Below are positions 43,951-52,922 of a stretch of DNA of 64,000 nucleotides, piece by piece. This DNA is from Chitinivibrionales bacterium. Its GTDB lineage: Bacteria > Fibrobacterota > Chitinivibrionia > Chitinivibrionales > WJKA01. The notes under the pieces were generated by a model, which saw nothing but the letters and a program-made list of their open reading frames with translations, did no database searches and had not been told where the DNA came from. The DNA lies in contig WJLW01000033.1 in the NCBI GenBank assembly GCA_014728295.1, positions 1 through 64,000 of the forward strand, written 5' to 3'. Position numbers and translations under genes: made by a program. How positions within the stretch are numbered: the first letter of the stretch is position 1; each line of letters begins with the position of its first letter.

Positions 43951-46900
43951 TTATGATGTTGATTTTTCGAGTTGTCTGTCAATTACGTTTTTCATTTTTG
44001 TCGCCGCTTCCGGGTGGTACATGATAAGTATGTCCGCGCCGGCATACAGCAGGCTGGTTGCTGTTGACAGCTCCCACATTGCAGCCCGCGACGCGAGTTC
44101 ACCCCAGGCTGGATATTCATCCTGCGTCGCTTTGAATTCCTTGATTTTTGCACATTCCTGACCGGGTGAAACGATCATGGGGAAAGCCAGCAGTGCGTCG
44201 CCGTTAATTGCGGTGAGACGAATTCGCTCCATGACGGAGTAGGTGTATTCGATACCGTAGCCGGTCGCACCCGTCATGGGGTCGATTACAATGCGCTCTC
44301 TGGGGATGTCCATATTGGTGAGCAAAATATTGAGTTGCTTGGCTATGTTAACATCAATGGGGCTTTGCGCTACCAGCGAATGACCATATGCCAAGGCGGC
44401 GCCGGCGATCGTTTTGTAATTATCCTGCTCGACCCAGTTAAGCAGCAGGTTTTTGCCGGCACACGCCTGAGCAACAGCTTTGAGCACCTCGTTATTGGAA
44501 TCGAAGTGATTATGCCCGGTTATGATCAACGGCACATCTACTGCATCGAGTACGGATTTGACAACGTCGACGGCAGCATCAGCATGGCGATTGCCTTTTT
44601 CGGGATGCGTACCTTCGAGGCGGACGCTGATGAGGTCGGCGCCGTGTCTTTCTACGCACTCCCGGGCATGTGCTGCCGGATTGTTGATGATATCGCCATA
44701 CACTGCTCGTAAGACCTGCGGATACTTCTCGGCAACCGTGTCGAATACTTCGAGTGCTACCAGCGGTTTGTTGGGCATGTCGCCTTCCCAGAGATGAAAG
44801 GGCATGCATGTTTCGCCGCCAATAACTTTTTTGGTGGCGTGGGCGCCCAGGCTCACGGAAGCAATGGGAACTTCGCAGCTCTCCCGAGGTACCTCAATAG
44901 CGGTAATGTGGGCTATGCGCTCTGCCGCTTTGGGTCCCGCCGATGCTCTGGGGTCGGCTTTGCAGGAAACGGACGCTTCTTGCTTATGTCCGTTGCCGTC
45001 CTGGGAAGTAAGCGATCCTCCCAGAAATTTCCGACTCAGCGTATTGATGATATCCTTGACAATATCTTGCGTGACGCCGGCCCTGATGCTGTCGGTAACT
45101 TCTGCGGCAATCTGCTTTTTCAACTCATCCATATTTGCTTGATTCAATTGGGCTGCCGCTACAGGCTGAGCCTTTGTCGGCGAGGAATCGTTTTCAGCAG
45201 GTGTGGCGTTTGCCTGGGTTTTCTGCGGGGGTGATGCCGTCGGCGCAGTGCTTTCGGCAAACTGCGCCATGTCCTCCATCGCTATGGCGGGGTGCTTGAC
45301 TCTCTCGAGGTGTGCGCGTACGTCTTGCGTGTTGATTCCAACCGCTTCATCGGCAATTTTCTCCAGAAGATCGGGAATGCCCTGCTCTTGTGCGCGCTGC
45401 TTGATATCTTGTTCGAGCATTTTTTTGAGCTCTCGGGGCATCCAGACCAATCGCTTATGTCCCCCCTCGGCATAAAGAAATTTCTTCGATGTCAGGTATA
45501 CTTTGCCCACTCCAATGAATCCGGGGGTTTGTTGACCGCCGCCAACCGATCCGGCCAGCGTCGAAAAGGTCATGCCGACCGGAGTATCTCCCTGGAACTC
45601 ACGATTGACCGCCATCACCCCGTTGAGTTCGGGAACATACGCGCAAATCACTTCGAAGCAGCCGCAACTGGTCATGGGTTGATTCATGATGGAATAGGCG
45701 GAAAATGATTCGATTGCTTTGTGCGAATTCGGATAAACATACTCATTGACGCCTTGCCACACGCCTCTGAGGGGATCCAGGCATTCGCCCTTTTTAACCG
45801 GCTGATTGGGACCGGTCTCATCGATTTCATAGGCGGCTTTTCCGTCGAGCCAGTTGTATGCGCCGCACAGACCGAGCCGCTCGGGCGTAATGATGCATAC
45901 ATGGTTGGGTGCGAAGGATTGACACAGCAGACAGGAATAAAAGGTGTCCACCGACTCATCGGTCATCGATTCTAGTCGCTTGTTGCGTTCCCGGTAGATG
46001 GAACGAGCCGCTGCAACGCGACGCTCAACTTCGTCGGCGTCGGTTACCAGGGTTACTTTAACTTTGTCAACAATCGCCGGATAGTCATTGAGAAATTTTG
46101 CATGCAGGATCTCCCCGTAGTGCTTCAGACGCAGGCCTTTTGCAAAGCCGTCCTTCGAAACGCGTGTCCAGACGATATCGCGCTGGCCCATGTGCCAGAT
46201 GCCCTCCGCACCGTTCACCAGATGATGAATCTGCCGTTCGAGAATCGGCTCAAAGTCGGACTGCATTTTGCGTCCGGCGACCTCTACCCAGATCGCCAGC
46301 GGCAGACTCGATCCTTGCTCGACCTGATCAATTTCCGGCCCGATTGTTTCGATCTCCCCGTCGTTGATTGCGTCAAGCTCTACCGAGGTTACGAATTCAA
46401 ATGCCGTCGATTTGTTCCCGCCGAATTCGATCTGGACATCTGCTTTACGTATGCGTTCACCTTCAAATGCCGGCCCATAGGGTACGGGAATCGGTACTTT
46501 GGCGATTTTTACTTTGCAGCCGCGCACTTCCAATGCGCGTTCGACCATGCTGTCATGCGGCACCCTGGAGACGACATGTTCGTACGTACAAACTCCGGTA
46601 GGAAGAATTTCGGGAATATCCGTATCCGCGATTACCGGGAACCCGTAATTAATGGCGCCTGCGGCAACGGCATATTTATCGGGGGTAACCTCTCCCAGGG
46701 CCAATACGAATGCAAAGATGCGCTCCTTATTATAGCGTAGATTTGCGGTAAAACCACCTGGCTTGACGCCGCCGAAAGACAAGGCAGCCCGGTTTGCAAA
46801 TCCGAGCGCATAAACTAATGCCGAAACATCTTTGCCGAAAGGGACCAGACGGGTTTCCCAGCCTAACTGCACGCCCGCCTCGTGAAGTTGCTCGGCGAAT

Positions 46901-47442
46901 TGCGTGCCGTTGTGCGATCCGCCCATAAAAACGTACAGGTTTTTTTCCTGTAATTCACGTGCAATCTTGACGGCGATTTCATTGGTTGGCGCCGCACCGG
47001 TAACTGCTGCAAAACCGGGAGCCGTACCATCTACAAATTCGATGCCGCGCTCTCGCATGATGACGTCATTTGCCGCACCCAGCCAGATTCCCCAAACCGG
47101 TTCCGGACCGATTGCATACTTGCATGCCTCAATGATTTCGCAGGCAAATAGCGCCGCAATGCCTGCATCGAGCGTGTTGCCCAGATAGGGCAGCCAGGTC
47201 TGATCGGCAGGACGCCCCGGAAGCAATTCTTTGGCTTGAGCAAGCACGGCCCGCATGTCGGCAAAGGTTTCGACTTTCTTTCCGGTAAAGGAATATATGA
47301 TCGGCAGAAAATATGCGGTATTGGGAAATGCGACGCTATGATCCTCATCTTTTTGCTCTATGGCTTCGTTGAGCTTTGCTTCTGCTTGAGCTACCCATGC
47401 AATAGCTCCGTCAATCGCATTCGAACAGATTACTTTAGACAA
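43951..47442 (-). CDS. acsB: acetyl-CoA synthase fused to corrinoid protein small subunit (AcsB-AcsD fusion)
   Basis: The product has 1163 residues in one open frame. Residues 1 to about 728 are acetyl-CoA synthase: the A-cluster ligands are Cys504, Cys507, Cys516 and Cys526 and the distal nickel CGC is Cys593-Gly-Cys595, with the same spacing as in Moorella AcsB (offset by 2). Residues about 729-765 are an Ala/Pro/Thr-rich linker, 766-805 a charged helix, and about 845-1163 a TIM barrel matching AcsD (VIDPMTGATGYGIEYTYSVM). Acetogens normally encode these as separate genes. The fusion should hold the corrinoid protein beside the acetyl-CoA-forming site. It overlaps cooS by 8 bases. Confidence 0.95.
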   Translation of the reverse strand: MSKVICSNAIDGAIAWVAQAEAKLNEAIEQKDEDHSVAFPNTAYFLPIIYSFTGKKVETFADMRAVLAQAKELLPGRPADQTWLPYLGNTLDAGIAALFACEIIEACKYAIGPEPVWGIWLGAANDVIMRERGIEFVDGTAPGFAAVTGAAPTNEIAVKIARELQEKNLYVFMGGSHNGTQFAEQLHEAGVQLGWETRLVPFGKDVSALVYALGFANRAALSFGGVKPGGFTANLRYNKERIFAFVLALGEVTPDKYAVAAGAINYGFPVIADTDIPEILPTGVCTYEHVVSRVPHDSMVERALEVRGCKVKIAKVPIPVPYGPAFEGERIRKADVQIEFGGNKSTAFEFVTSVELDAINDGEIETIGPEIDQVEQGSSLPLAIWVEVAGRKMQSDFEPILERQIHHLVNGAEGIWHMGQRDIVWTRVSKDGFAKGLRLKHYGEILHAKFLNDYPAIVDKVKVTLVTDADEVERRVAAARSIYRERNKRLESMTDESVDTFYSCLLCQSFAPNHVCIITPERLGLCGAYNWLDGKAAYEIDETGPNQPVKKGECLDPLRGVWQGVNEYVYPNSHKAIESFSAYSIMNQPMTSCGCFEVICAYVPELNGVMAVNREFQGDTPVGMTFSTLAGSVGGGQQTPGFIGVGKVYLTSKKFLYAEGGHKRLVWMPRELKKMLEQDIKQRAQEQGIPDLLEKIADEAVGINTQDVRAHLERVKHPAIAMEDMAQFAESTAPTASPPQKTQANATPAENDSSPTKAQPVAAAQLNQANMDELKKQIAAEVTDSIRAGVTQDIVKDIINTLSRKFLGGSLTSQDGNGHKQEASVSCKADPRASAGPKAAERIAHITAIEVPRESCEVPIASVSLGAHATKKVIGGETCMPFHLWEGDMPNKPLVALEVFDTVAEKYPQVLRAVYGDIINNPAAHARECVERHGADLISVRLEGTHPEKGNRHADAAVDVVKSVLDAVDVPLIITGHNHFDSNNEVLKAVAQACAGKNLLLNWVEQDNYKTIAGAALAYGHSLVAQSPIDVNIAKQLNILLTNMDIPRERIVIDPMTGATGYGIEYTYSVMERIRLTAINGDALLAFPMIVSPGQECAKIKEFKATQDEYPAWGELASRAAMWELSTATSLLYAGADILIMYHPEAATKMKNVIDRQLEKSTS

Positions 47443-49384
47443 GTATTTCTCTCCTATCTTTCATGTCGAACAATTTGCGTTCGCTTTGTGTATCGATTCC
47501 AAGTTTTTTGCGGGCCGCGGCAATGATGTCCAGAGCAGTCGTTGCCGCTTTTTCGGGAGAAGGACAATGGTGGAAGGAGGCGCCGAAAATATCCTGCGTT
47601 GTGCTGTGCAAAAAGTCGGTGACTTTTTCGGAGCCAAAGACGTGAAAGGCATTTCCCAGAATCACGTCTACTCCGGAAGCTACAAAGTAGCAGCCAATGG
47701 CCACGGCCTTCTCACTCATCCACTCGGGCGCAACGCCAACCGCGGGAAGACCGGCTATACTGTCCCCGAGACCGCCTTCGAATACTACTTCTGCCGCCGC
47801 TTCGAGTATCCGCGAATTATCGACGCAACTGCCCATATGTAAGATTGGGGGAATGCCGACGGTTTCGCAGACTTCACGCAGGCCGTCTCCTGCCTCATTT
47901 AACGCTGATTCGGGAGTCAGCATGCCTTCTTTGGCCGATGCAATCGCTGCACACCCGGTTTTGAGAATGAGAACATTGTTTTTGACCAGCTCTTTGGTCA
48001 GTATATTCGTGTATTCATCCAGCCGGGAATTCGGATTGTTACAGCCGACAATGCCGACGATGCCGAAAATACGTCCCTGCATAACGGCGTCATTCAACGG
48101 ACGAAAAGATGCCCTGAAGGTGCCACCCAGCATGTATTTGACGGCATCAACGCTGAAACCGGCAACGATTGGCTTGTGCGATTTGGGAATGGCTACCTTT
48201 TTCGGGTCGCGGCTCTTGAAATTGTCAATTGCTTTTTTGATCAGTTCCTTGGCTGAATCCAGCGCTTTGTCGGTGTCGAATGAAAAGGGGGTTGCTCCGA
48301 TGGTGCGTGCAATATCGCTGGTAGCTACAATTTCGGTGTGGTAGGCCTGAGCGACTTCCGGCAGGCTGGGCATGCAACACTGTACATCAACGACCATTAC
48401 TTCGATTGCGCCGGTAATCAAGGCCAGCTCCTGTTGCAGAAAGTTGCCCGCAACCGGGATGCCGTGGCGCATCAGGATTTCGTTGGCCGTGCAGCAGATA
48501 CCCGCAAGTCCGATACCCGCCGCACCGGCCTCTTTTGCACTGGCGACTATTTTGGGATCTTGCGAGGCGATGGTCAGCATTTCTGATAATTCCGGTTCGT
48601 GGCCGTGCACCAGAAGGTTAACATGGTCCTCACGTATTACGCCGAGATTAGCGCTGCTGCGCACGGGAAAGGGGGTGCCGAACAGAATGTCCGACACCAT
48701 GCTTGCTATGCGGGATCCGCCCCATCCATCGGCAATTGAGGTGCGGAAGGCATGCATCAGAATATTGCTGTAATCGTGATCGACACCGATATGTGTGCGA
48801 TGCATCGATTCGACAATCATGCGGTCAATGCCGTGCGGCACGGTGTTCATGCTCTTCCAGATATTCTGCTGTTTGACCGGGGCGAGGTTGAGCGTTTCGA
48901 GCGTTTGCTCCTGTGAAGTAAACTCCCCCAGCAGTTTTGCTGCTAAAGTTGCAGCAATTTCACCGGATGTTTTTTCAGCCGGGTCAATGTCGTACTTGCC
49001 GGCCATACGCAGCAACGCTTTTTCATCTTTGATTCCGTATCCCTGAGCTGCGCCTTCTGCGGCCTTTTTGAGCAGGAGTACCAGGTGGCGGGCATGATCC
49101 GAGTGCGCTGCAACTCCGGAAGCAACCTCACGCAGAAAGTTGCGCGCCACGATAGTGTCGGCATTCGCCCCGCACACGCCGCGGGGTGATTTGGGCGTGA
49201 TGCGACACGGACCCATATGACATATGCGACAACATACGCCCTGCGTGCCGAATTTGCAGTGATTTTGCTGGGTATCCGCCCGGTCAAACGCCGTGACGAC
49301 GCCGTCGCGACCGGCCTTTTCGAGCAGCTCCACCGAAGCTGCATCCCAGGCCCGTGATTCGATTGGCTTTTTTTCTCTGGGCAT
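47435..49384 (-). CDS. cooS: anaerobic carbon-monoxide dehydrogenase, Ni-containing (CooS/AcsA)
   Basis: The product has about 649 residues. The N-terminal cysteines in HCKFGTQGVCCRICHMGPCR form the B and D clusters. C-cluster ligands can be located: His in HGHEPELSEM, Cys in GICCTANE, DVQCCMPS, IVGCNNPN, LKTGCAAIA and GSCVDNSR. It interconverts CO2 and CO; linked to AcsB here, it supplies CO for acetyl-CoA synthesis. I chose the ATG at 49384 because AAAGGA lies 6 bases upstream; the frame extends to 49420. It is followed by the AcsB-AcsD gene with an 8-base overlap. Confidence 0.96.
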   Translation of the reverse strand: MPREKKPIESRAWDAASVELLEKAGRDGVVTAFDRADTQQNHCKFGTQGVCCRICHMGPCRITPKSPRGVCGANADTIVARNFLREVASGVAAHSDHARHLVLLLKKAAEGAAQGYGIKDEKALLRMAGKYDIDPAEKTSGEIAATLAAKLLGEFTSQEQTLETLNLAPVKQQNIWKSMNTVPHGIDRMIVESMHRTHIGVDHDYSNILMHAFRTSIADGWGGSRIASMVSDILFGTPFPVRSSANLGVIREDHVNLLVHGHEPELSEMLTIASQDPKIVASAKEAGAAGIGLAGICCTANEILMRHGIPVAGNFLQQELALITGAIEVMVVDVQCCMPSLPEVAQAYHTEIVATSDIARTIGATPFSFDTDKALDSAKELIKKAIDNFKSRDPKKVAIPKSHKPIVAGFSVDAVKYMLGGTFRASFRPLNDAVMQGRIFGIVGIVGCNNPNSRLDEYTNILTKELVKNNVLILKTGCAAIASAKEGMLTPESALNEAGDGLREVCETVGIPPILHMGSCVDNSRILEAAAEVVFEGGLGDSIAGLPAVGVAPEWMSEKAVAIGCYFVASGVDVILGNAFHVFGSEKVTDFLHSTTQDIFGASFHHCPSPEKAATTALDIIAAARKKLGIDTQSERKLFDMKDRREILV

Positions 49385-49638
49385 GTCGTTTCCTTTGTCG
49401 AATTGCTGTGTCAATTTCAATTTAGAAAATTACTTGATTCTGCTTCACGATCGCAGATCGGTCGCAAGCGTCGGATTGTGCCGACAATTCGCAAGCAACG
49501 TTTTCCGATTGCATTGAAACTCATGAATTGTTTCGGATTCCGAATGTTCACGGCTCACACTTTGTCTCCGCTTTGCATGGGAAAAGGTGCATGCGGGCAT
49601 TTGGCATTAACTGGTATTGCGTAGGATTCATATTTGAA

Positions 49639-50400
49639 CTAGGTCAACAATTCATTCATCAGCGAATCGATTTTATGAACGACGACGTTATCATCAGGCA
49701 GCTTGAAAACCGAGCCGGCTTCCTCAAAGGTTTCCGCCAGCGCCTGGTTGTCGGGTAGGCCCATCGCCAGCTCCGCACCAATTGCCGCCTTGACGGATTG
49801 GGCACGGTCGGAAAGCGATTCTTTGCGCATGCGATTGACAATCAAAGCAAGTTTATCATAGGTTATTCCCATTTCACCAGTTATGGCATGCAGGCGGCGT
49901 ATCGTATCAAGACCGCGTGCCGATGCGTCTGCTACCATGATCATACATTCAATATGCTGAACAATGCGGCGCGACAGGTTCTCCAGGCCGGCTTCATTGT
50001 CAAGCACAACCCAGGGATAATTTGACGTGATTTCGTTGAGAGTCTGCTTAAGCACGTTATTTGCGTAGCAATAGCATCCGGGGCCTTCCGAGCGGCCCAT
50101 GGCAATGAAATCAAAGTCCTGCGATTCAACCATGCTCTCGGAAATTTTCATCTGCAGAAGCTCCTGCTTTGCAAGGCCGGCTGTATTGCCCTTGCCGGCG
50201 ATTTCGCGAGCTTCTTCCCGGACGGTGCCGATTGATTTTTCGACGGTGACCCCCAGGGCTGTATCCAAACAGGTGTTGGGATCAGCATCGACGGCCAGTA
50301 CCGGGGTTTTACGTTGCGCGATGAGTTGACGAATGACAAGTGCGGCAATGGTTGTTTTGCCGACGCCGCCTTTACCGGTTATGGCGATAATTTTGCTCAT
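49639..50400 (-). CDS. cooC: CODH nickel-insertion ATPase CooC (first paralogue)
   Basis: The product has 253 residues, a deviant-Walker-A P-loop ATPase: GKGGVGKTT at the N-terminus, VDADPNTCLD, and the CxC metal motif in GPGCYCYANNV, which binds nickel at the dimer interface. CooC inserts nickel into the C-cluster of CO dehydrogenase. It lies 255 bases upstream of cooS on the same strand and 194 bases downstream of a second CooC-like gene; the two share only modest similarity, so they probably serve different targets (CODH and ACS). Confidence 0.93.
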   Translation of the reverse strand: MSKIIAITGKGGVGKTTIAALVIRQLIAQRKTPVLAVDADPNTCLDTALGVTVEKSIGTVREEAREIAGKGNTAGLAKQELLQMKISESMVESQDFDFIAMGRSEGPGCYCYANNVLKQTLNEITSNYPWVVLDNEAGLENLSRRIVQHIECMIMVADASARGLDTIRRLHAITGEMGITYDKLALIVNRMRKESLSDRAQSVKAAIGAELAMGLPDNQALAETFEEAGSVFKLPDDNVVVHKIDSLMNELLT

Positions 50401-50594
50401 TGCTGCTCAACCCTTTCGGGGCTTGAGGTATTTGGTATCCTTGATGACAATGGCGTTTACCTGCCGCGCATTATCTTGATGCCCGTCAGGCTTCCTGGTT
50501 GTTGGAATACACGATCATGCTTCTGCTTTCGCAACCGGACTACATTGCTGATCTATAATCGACTTTATAAATCATAAACCTCAAATTGTCAATC

Positions 50595-51371
50595 TCAATT
50601 CGTCCGCCAACATCGCTCCAAAATCCCCTCAAACACCTTAATCTGGCCTTTATCCACTGCTTCCAAAACCGAACAGCCGCGTCGGTCGGCTTGCCCAAAC
50701 GCATCGGAGAAAGGGATGACCCCAGCCAGATCCCGGATCCCAAGTGATGATCTCACCATGGCGCTATCTTCTTCGTCAATGCGTTTGTTGAGAACGAATT
50801 CGAGATTTTCTATACCGATTTCCTTTGACATGCGCATAATGCGTCTCGCACAATCGAGCGAGCGCAGCCCCGGTTCAACAACGACCAGCATGCAATCTAC
50901 GCCTTGTGCCGTTCCTCTGCCGAGGTGTTCGACGCCGGCTTCCATGTCAAGTATGAGGTTGTCCTGTTTGTAAAGTACAGCGTCGGTAATCAGCGAGCGC
51001 AGCAAAACGTTTTCCGGGCACGCGCATCCGCCGCCTCCCCGGCTCGATGCTCCGAGCACCAGCAGGGATACACCTCTATGCTGCACCGCGTAGTTTTTGG
51101 CAATGTCGGCAACATCGGGATTCATTTTAAACATCTGACCAAATTGCCGGACTTTAGCCCCGGTGCGTTCTTCGATTAATTTGCGCTGGTGACCGATAGG
51201 AATGATGCGTTCCTGCACATCCGGAGGTACACCGAGCGAAGCGGCGAGATTTGCATCCGGGTCGGCATCGACCGCCAGGACATGCTGTCCCTTTTTGGCC
51301 AGCAACAGAGCCAGTGCCGCCGCAATCGTAGATTTTCCAACACCGCCTTTACCGGAGATCGCGATCTTCAT
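50595..51371 (-). CDS. CooC/AcsF-type nickel-insertion ATPase (second paralogue)
   Basis: The product has 258 residues with GKGGVGKSTIA, VDADPDANLA and the metal motif GGGGCACPENVL. It resembles the AcsF/CooC2 branch that matures the nickel site of acetyl-CoA synthase or CODH. It starts the minus-strand series cooC2, cooC1, cooS, acsB-acsD, acsC, activator. Upstream lies the broken four-helix-bundle gene. Assignment to ACS maturation rather than CODH is an inference from there being two paralogues. Confidence 0.9.
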   Translation of the reverse strand: MKIAISGKGGVGKSTIAAALALLLAKKGQHVLAVDADPDANLAASLGVPPDVQERIIPIGHQRKLIEERTGAKVRQFGQMFKMNPDVADIAKNYAVQHRGVSLLVLGASSRGGGGCACPENVLLRSLITDAVLYKQDNLILDMEAGVEHLGRGTAQGVDCMLVVVEPGLRSLDCARRIMRMSKEIGIENLEFVLNKRIDEEDSAMVRSSLGIRDLAGVIPFSDAFGQADRRGCSVLEAVDKGQIKVFEGILERCWRTN

Positions 51372-51454
51372 ATTGAATTTCGATTGACGATTTGAGATTT
51401 GAGAAAGTTGTTAATAGCATACTTCAGTTCGGTTTTGGAATGCTTAATTGATAG

Positions 51455-51755
51455 TTACCAGTGCTTCCCATTTTTTTTATGGGCGATTGTTTCTTTTATT
51501 TCTGCCGTATTGACGCTGGCGACGAAGATTGAAAGAAGCTGATCATTTCTTGACAAGCAATGAATTGAGTGAATTCCAGATCGATTTTGCTGATTGAGCT
51601 TCTGCGTTATTAAAAGCTGGTGATGTTCCTGAGCGAATGAGTTGTCCGGCTACATTGCATCCTGCTCGTGTTTGCGGAAGCTCTTCGATAATATTAATTA
51701 TTTCAGCAGAAAAATCAATGAGCCGTTGTTCTAAATCTAATGCCTTCTCACGCAT
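51455..51755 (-). pseudogene. four-helix-bundle (S23-like) protein gene, internally deleted and frameshifted
   Basis: Translation from 51755 gives 70 residues that match the first half of S23-like four-helix-bundle proteins (ALDLEQRLIDFSAEIINIIE, VAGQLIRSGTSPAFNNAEAQ) and then stop at 51543. In another frame just downstream, the segment DQLLSIFVASVNTAEIKETI, ending at a TAA at 51455-51457, looks like the normal C-terminus of that family. The usual middle portion is missing, so the gene has lost about 40 codons and its frame. It lies between the core-MetE gene and cooC2. A live 70-residue product is possible but unlikely. Confidence 0.7.
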
Positions 51756-51782
51756 AGGTCAACCAATTCCAAAAAATAATCT

Positions 51783-52862
51783 TCAATCTGAAATCATGTA
51801 CTTCCCCTTCATCTCCGCACTCACCCTCCCCGTCATCTCAAATACTTTCACCGCGTCTTGCGGCGGAAGACTTCCGGTGCCGCATGAGGGAGTGATCAGG
51901 GCCTGGCGTATGATTTGAGCCCTGTCGATACCTTGAGAATTGAGATTATCGATAGCCTTTTCAAGGTGGGTGATCAGTGAATCGAGCGTTTGTTCTCTGA
52001 TGGCTGGCGAGGTCGGCACTACCCCCCAGGCAAGTGCGCCGCCGCAATCGAGATGCCCTTTGACCTCATCGGGATACATGGCAATGGTATCACCATATTC
52101 GAACGCATCGAAATTGACAATATCTACACCGGCGTCGATCGGAATACTCCACTCGGTGCTGCCGCAACAGTGAATGCCGGCCAGCGCATTTTCGGCATGA
52201 ATGGCATCAACGACTTCGCTAAGCTGTGCAACGATGTCTTCTCGCTTGACGGATACGTACGTCGAGCTGCCGAACGCCGAGAGAATCGGTTCGTCAATGA
52301 AGCAAATCACATTTTCTGCAAACGGTGCGAATTTCTGAATCTGCCAGCGGCATTTCATGGCCATCGCTTTGACGATAATGTCACGGAATTCTTCGTTATA
52401 ATAAATAGCGCGTTTGTTTTCATCGGTAATGGTCAGGGCAAAACTGCACGGACCGGTTGTTTGTACTTTGACGCAGGGGAGTTTTTCCGATGATTGCTGC
52501 AGCTTCCTCTCCAGCGCAAAGATGCCTTTGGAGAATTCATCCGTTATAGCCATTTCGGAGCAGTCGCCGGTGCCTTCGTCCGGATCCATGGCAACGACAT
52601 ACTTTTCATAAAAGGCACCGAACTCCTCGGAATAATCGCCGGATGTGTCCAGGTACATTCGTTCCTTGTCCGAATCAATGACAGCACGGGGAATACCTTC
52701 GGAATATTGAATTTCCATTTGTTCTTTAAGCGAAATTTTAGGCAATTGCGGCCACATGGGCGCCTGCGGCAGATTCGATAATGCTATAGCTACGGCCTTG
52801 TCGGGATCGGTGAAGGGCATACTACCTATCCCCGTGGCCATGAGGCGAGGCTGAAAAGACAT
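51783..52862 (-). CDS. core-MetE-type (folate-independent) methionine synthase-like protein
   Basis: The product has 359 residues, a UROD/MetE-like TIM barrel comparable in length to the C-terminal half of cobalamin-independent methionine synthase. The N-terminus is GIGSMPFTDPDKAV; zinc ligands are likely in GIHCCGSTEW and LITPSCGTGSL. The folate-binding N-terminal half of MetE is absent. Short core-MetE proteins of anaerobes take methyl groups from corrinoid proteins instead of folate, and families linked to the Wood-Ljungdahl pathway are known. Its place directly upstream of the CODH/ACS genes fits that. The donor is inferred. Confidence 0.8.
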   Translation of the reverse strand: MSFQPRLMATGIGSMPFTDPDKAVAIALSNLPQAPMWPQLPKISLKEQMEIQYSEGIPRAVIDSDKERMYLDTSGDYSEEFGAFYEKYVVAMDPDEGTGDCSEMAITDEFSKGIFALERKLQQSSEKLPCVKVQTTGPCSFALTITDENKRAIYYNEEFRDIIVKAMAMKCRWQIQKFAPFAENVICFIDEPILSAFGSSTYVSVKREDIVAQLSEVVDAIHAENALAGIHCCGSTEWSIPIDAGVDIVNFDAFEYGDTIAMYPDEVKGHLDCGGALAWGVVPTSPAIREQTLDSLITHLEKAIDNLNSQGIDRAQIIRQALITPSCGTGSLPPQDAVKVFEMTGRVSAEMKGKYMISD

Positions 52863-52922
52863 GGCTGCTCCTGGGATGCGGATGAAAAATTGTGGTACTG
52901 TAATGTACTAAACGTAAGGGTG

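Noticed and set aside
46102-46740. 212-codon plus-strand frame inside acsB
   Set aside because: Shadow of the ACS coding sequence, no motif or start signal.
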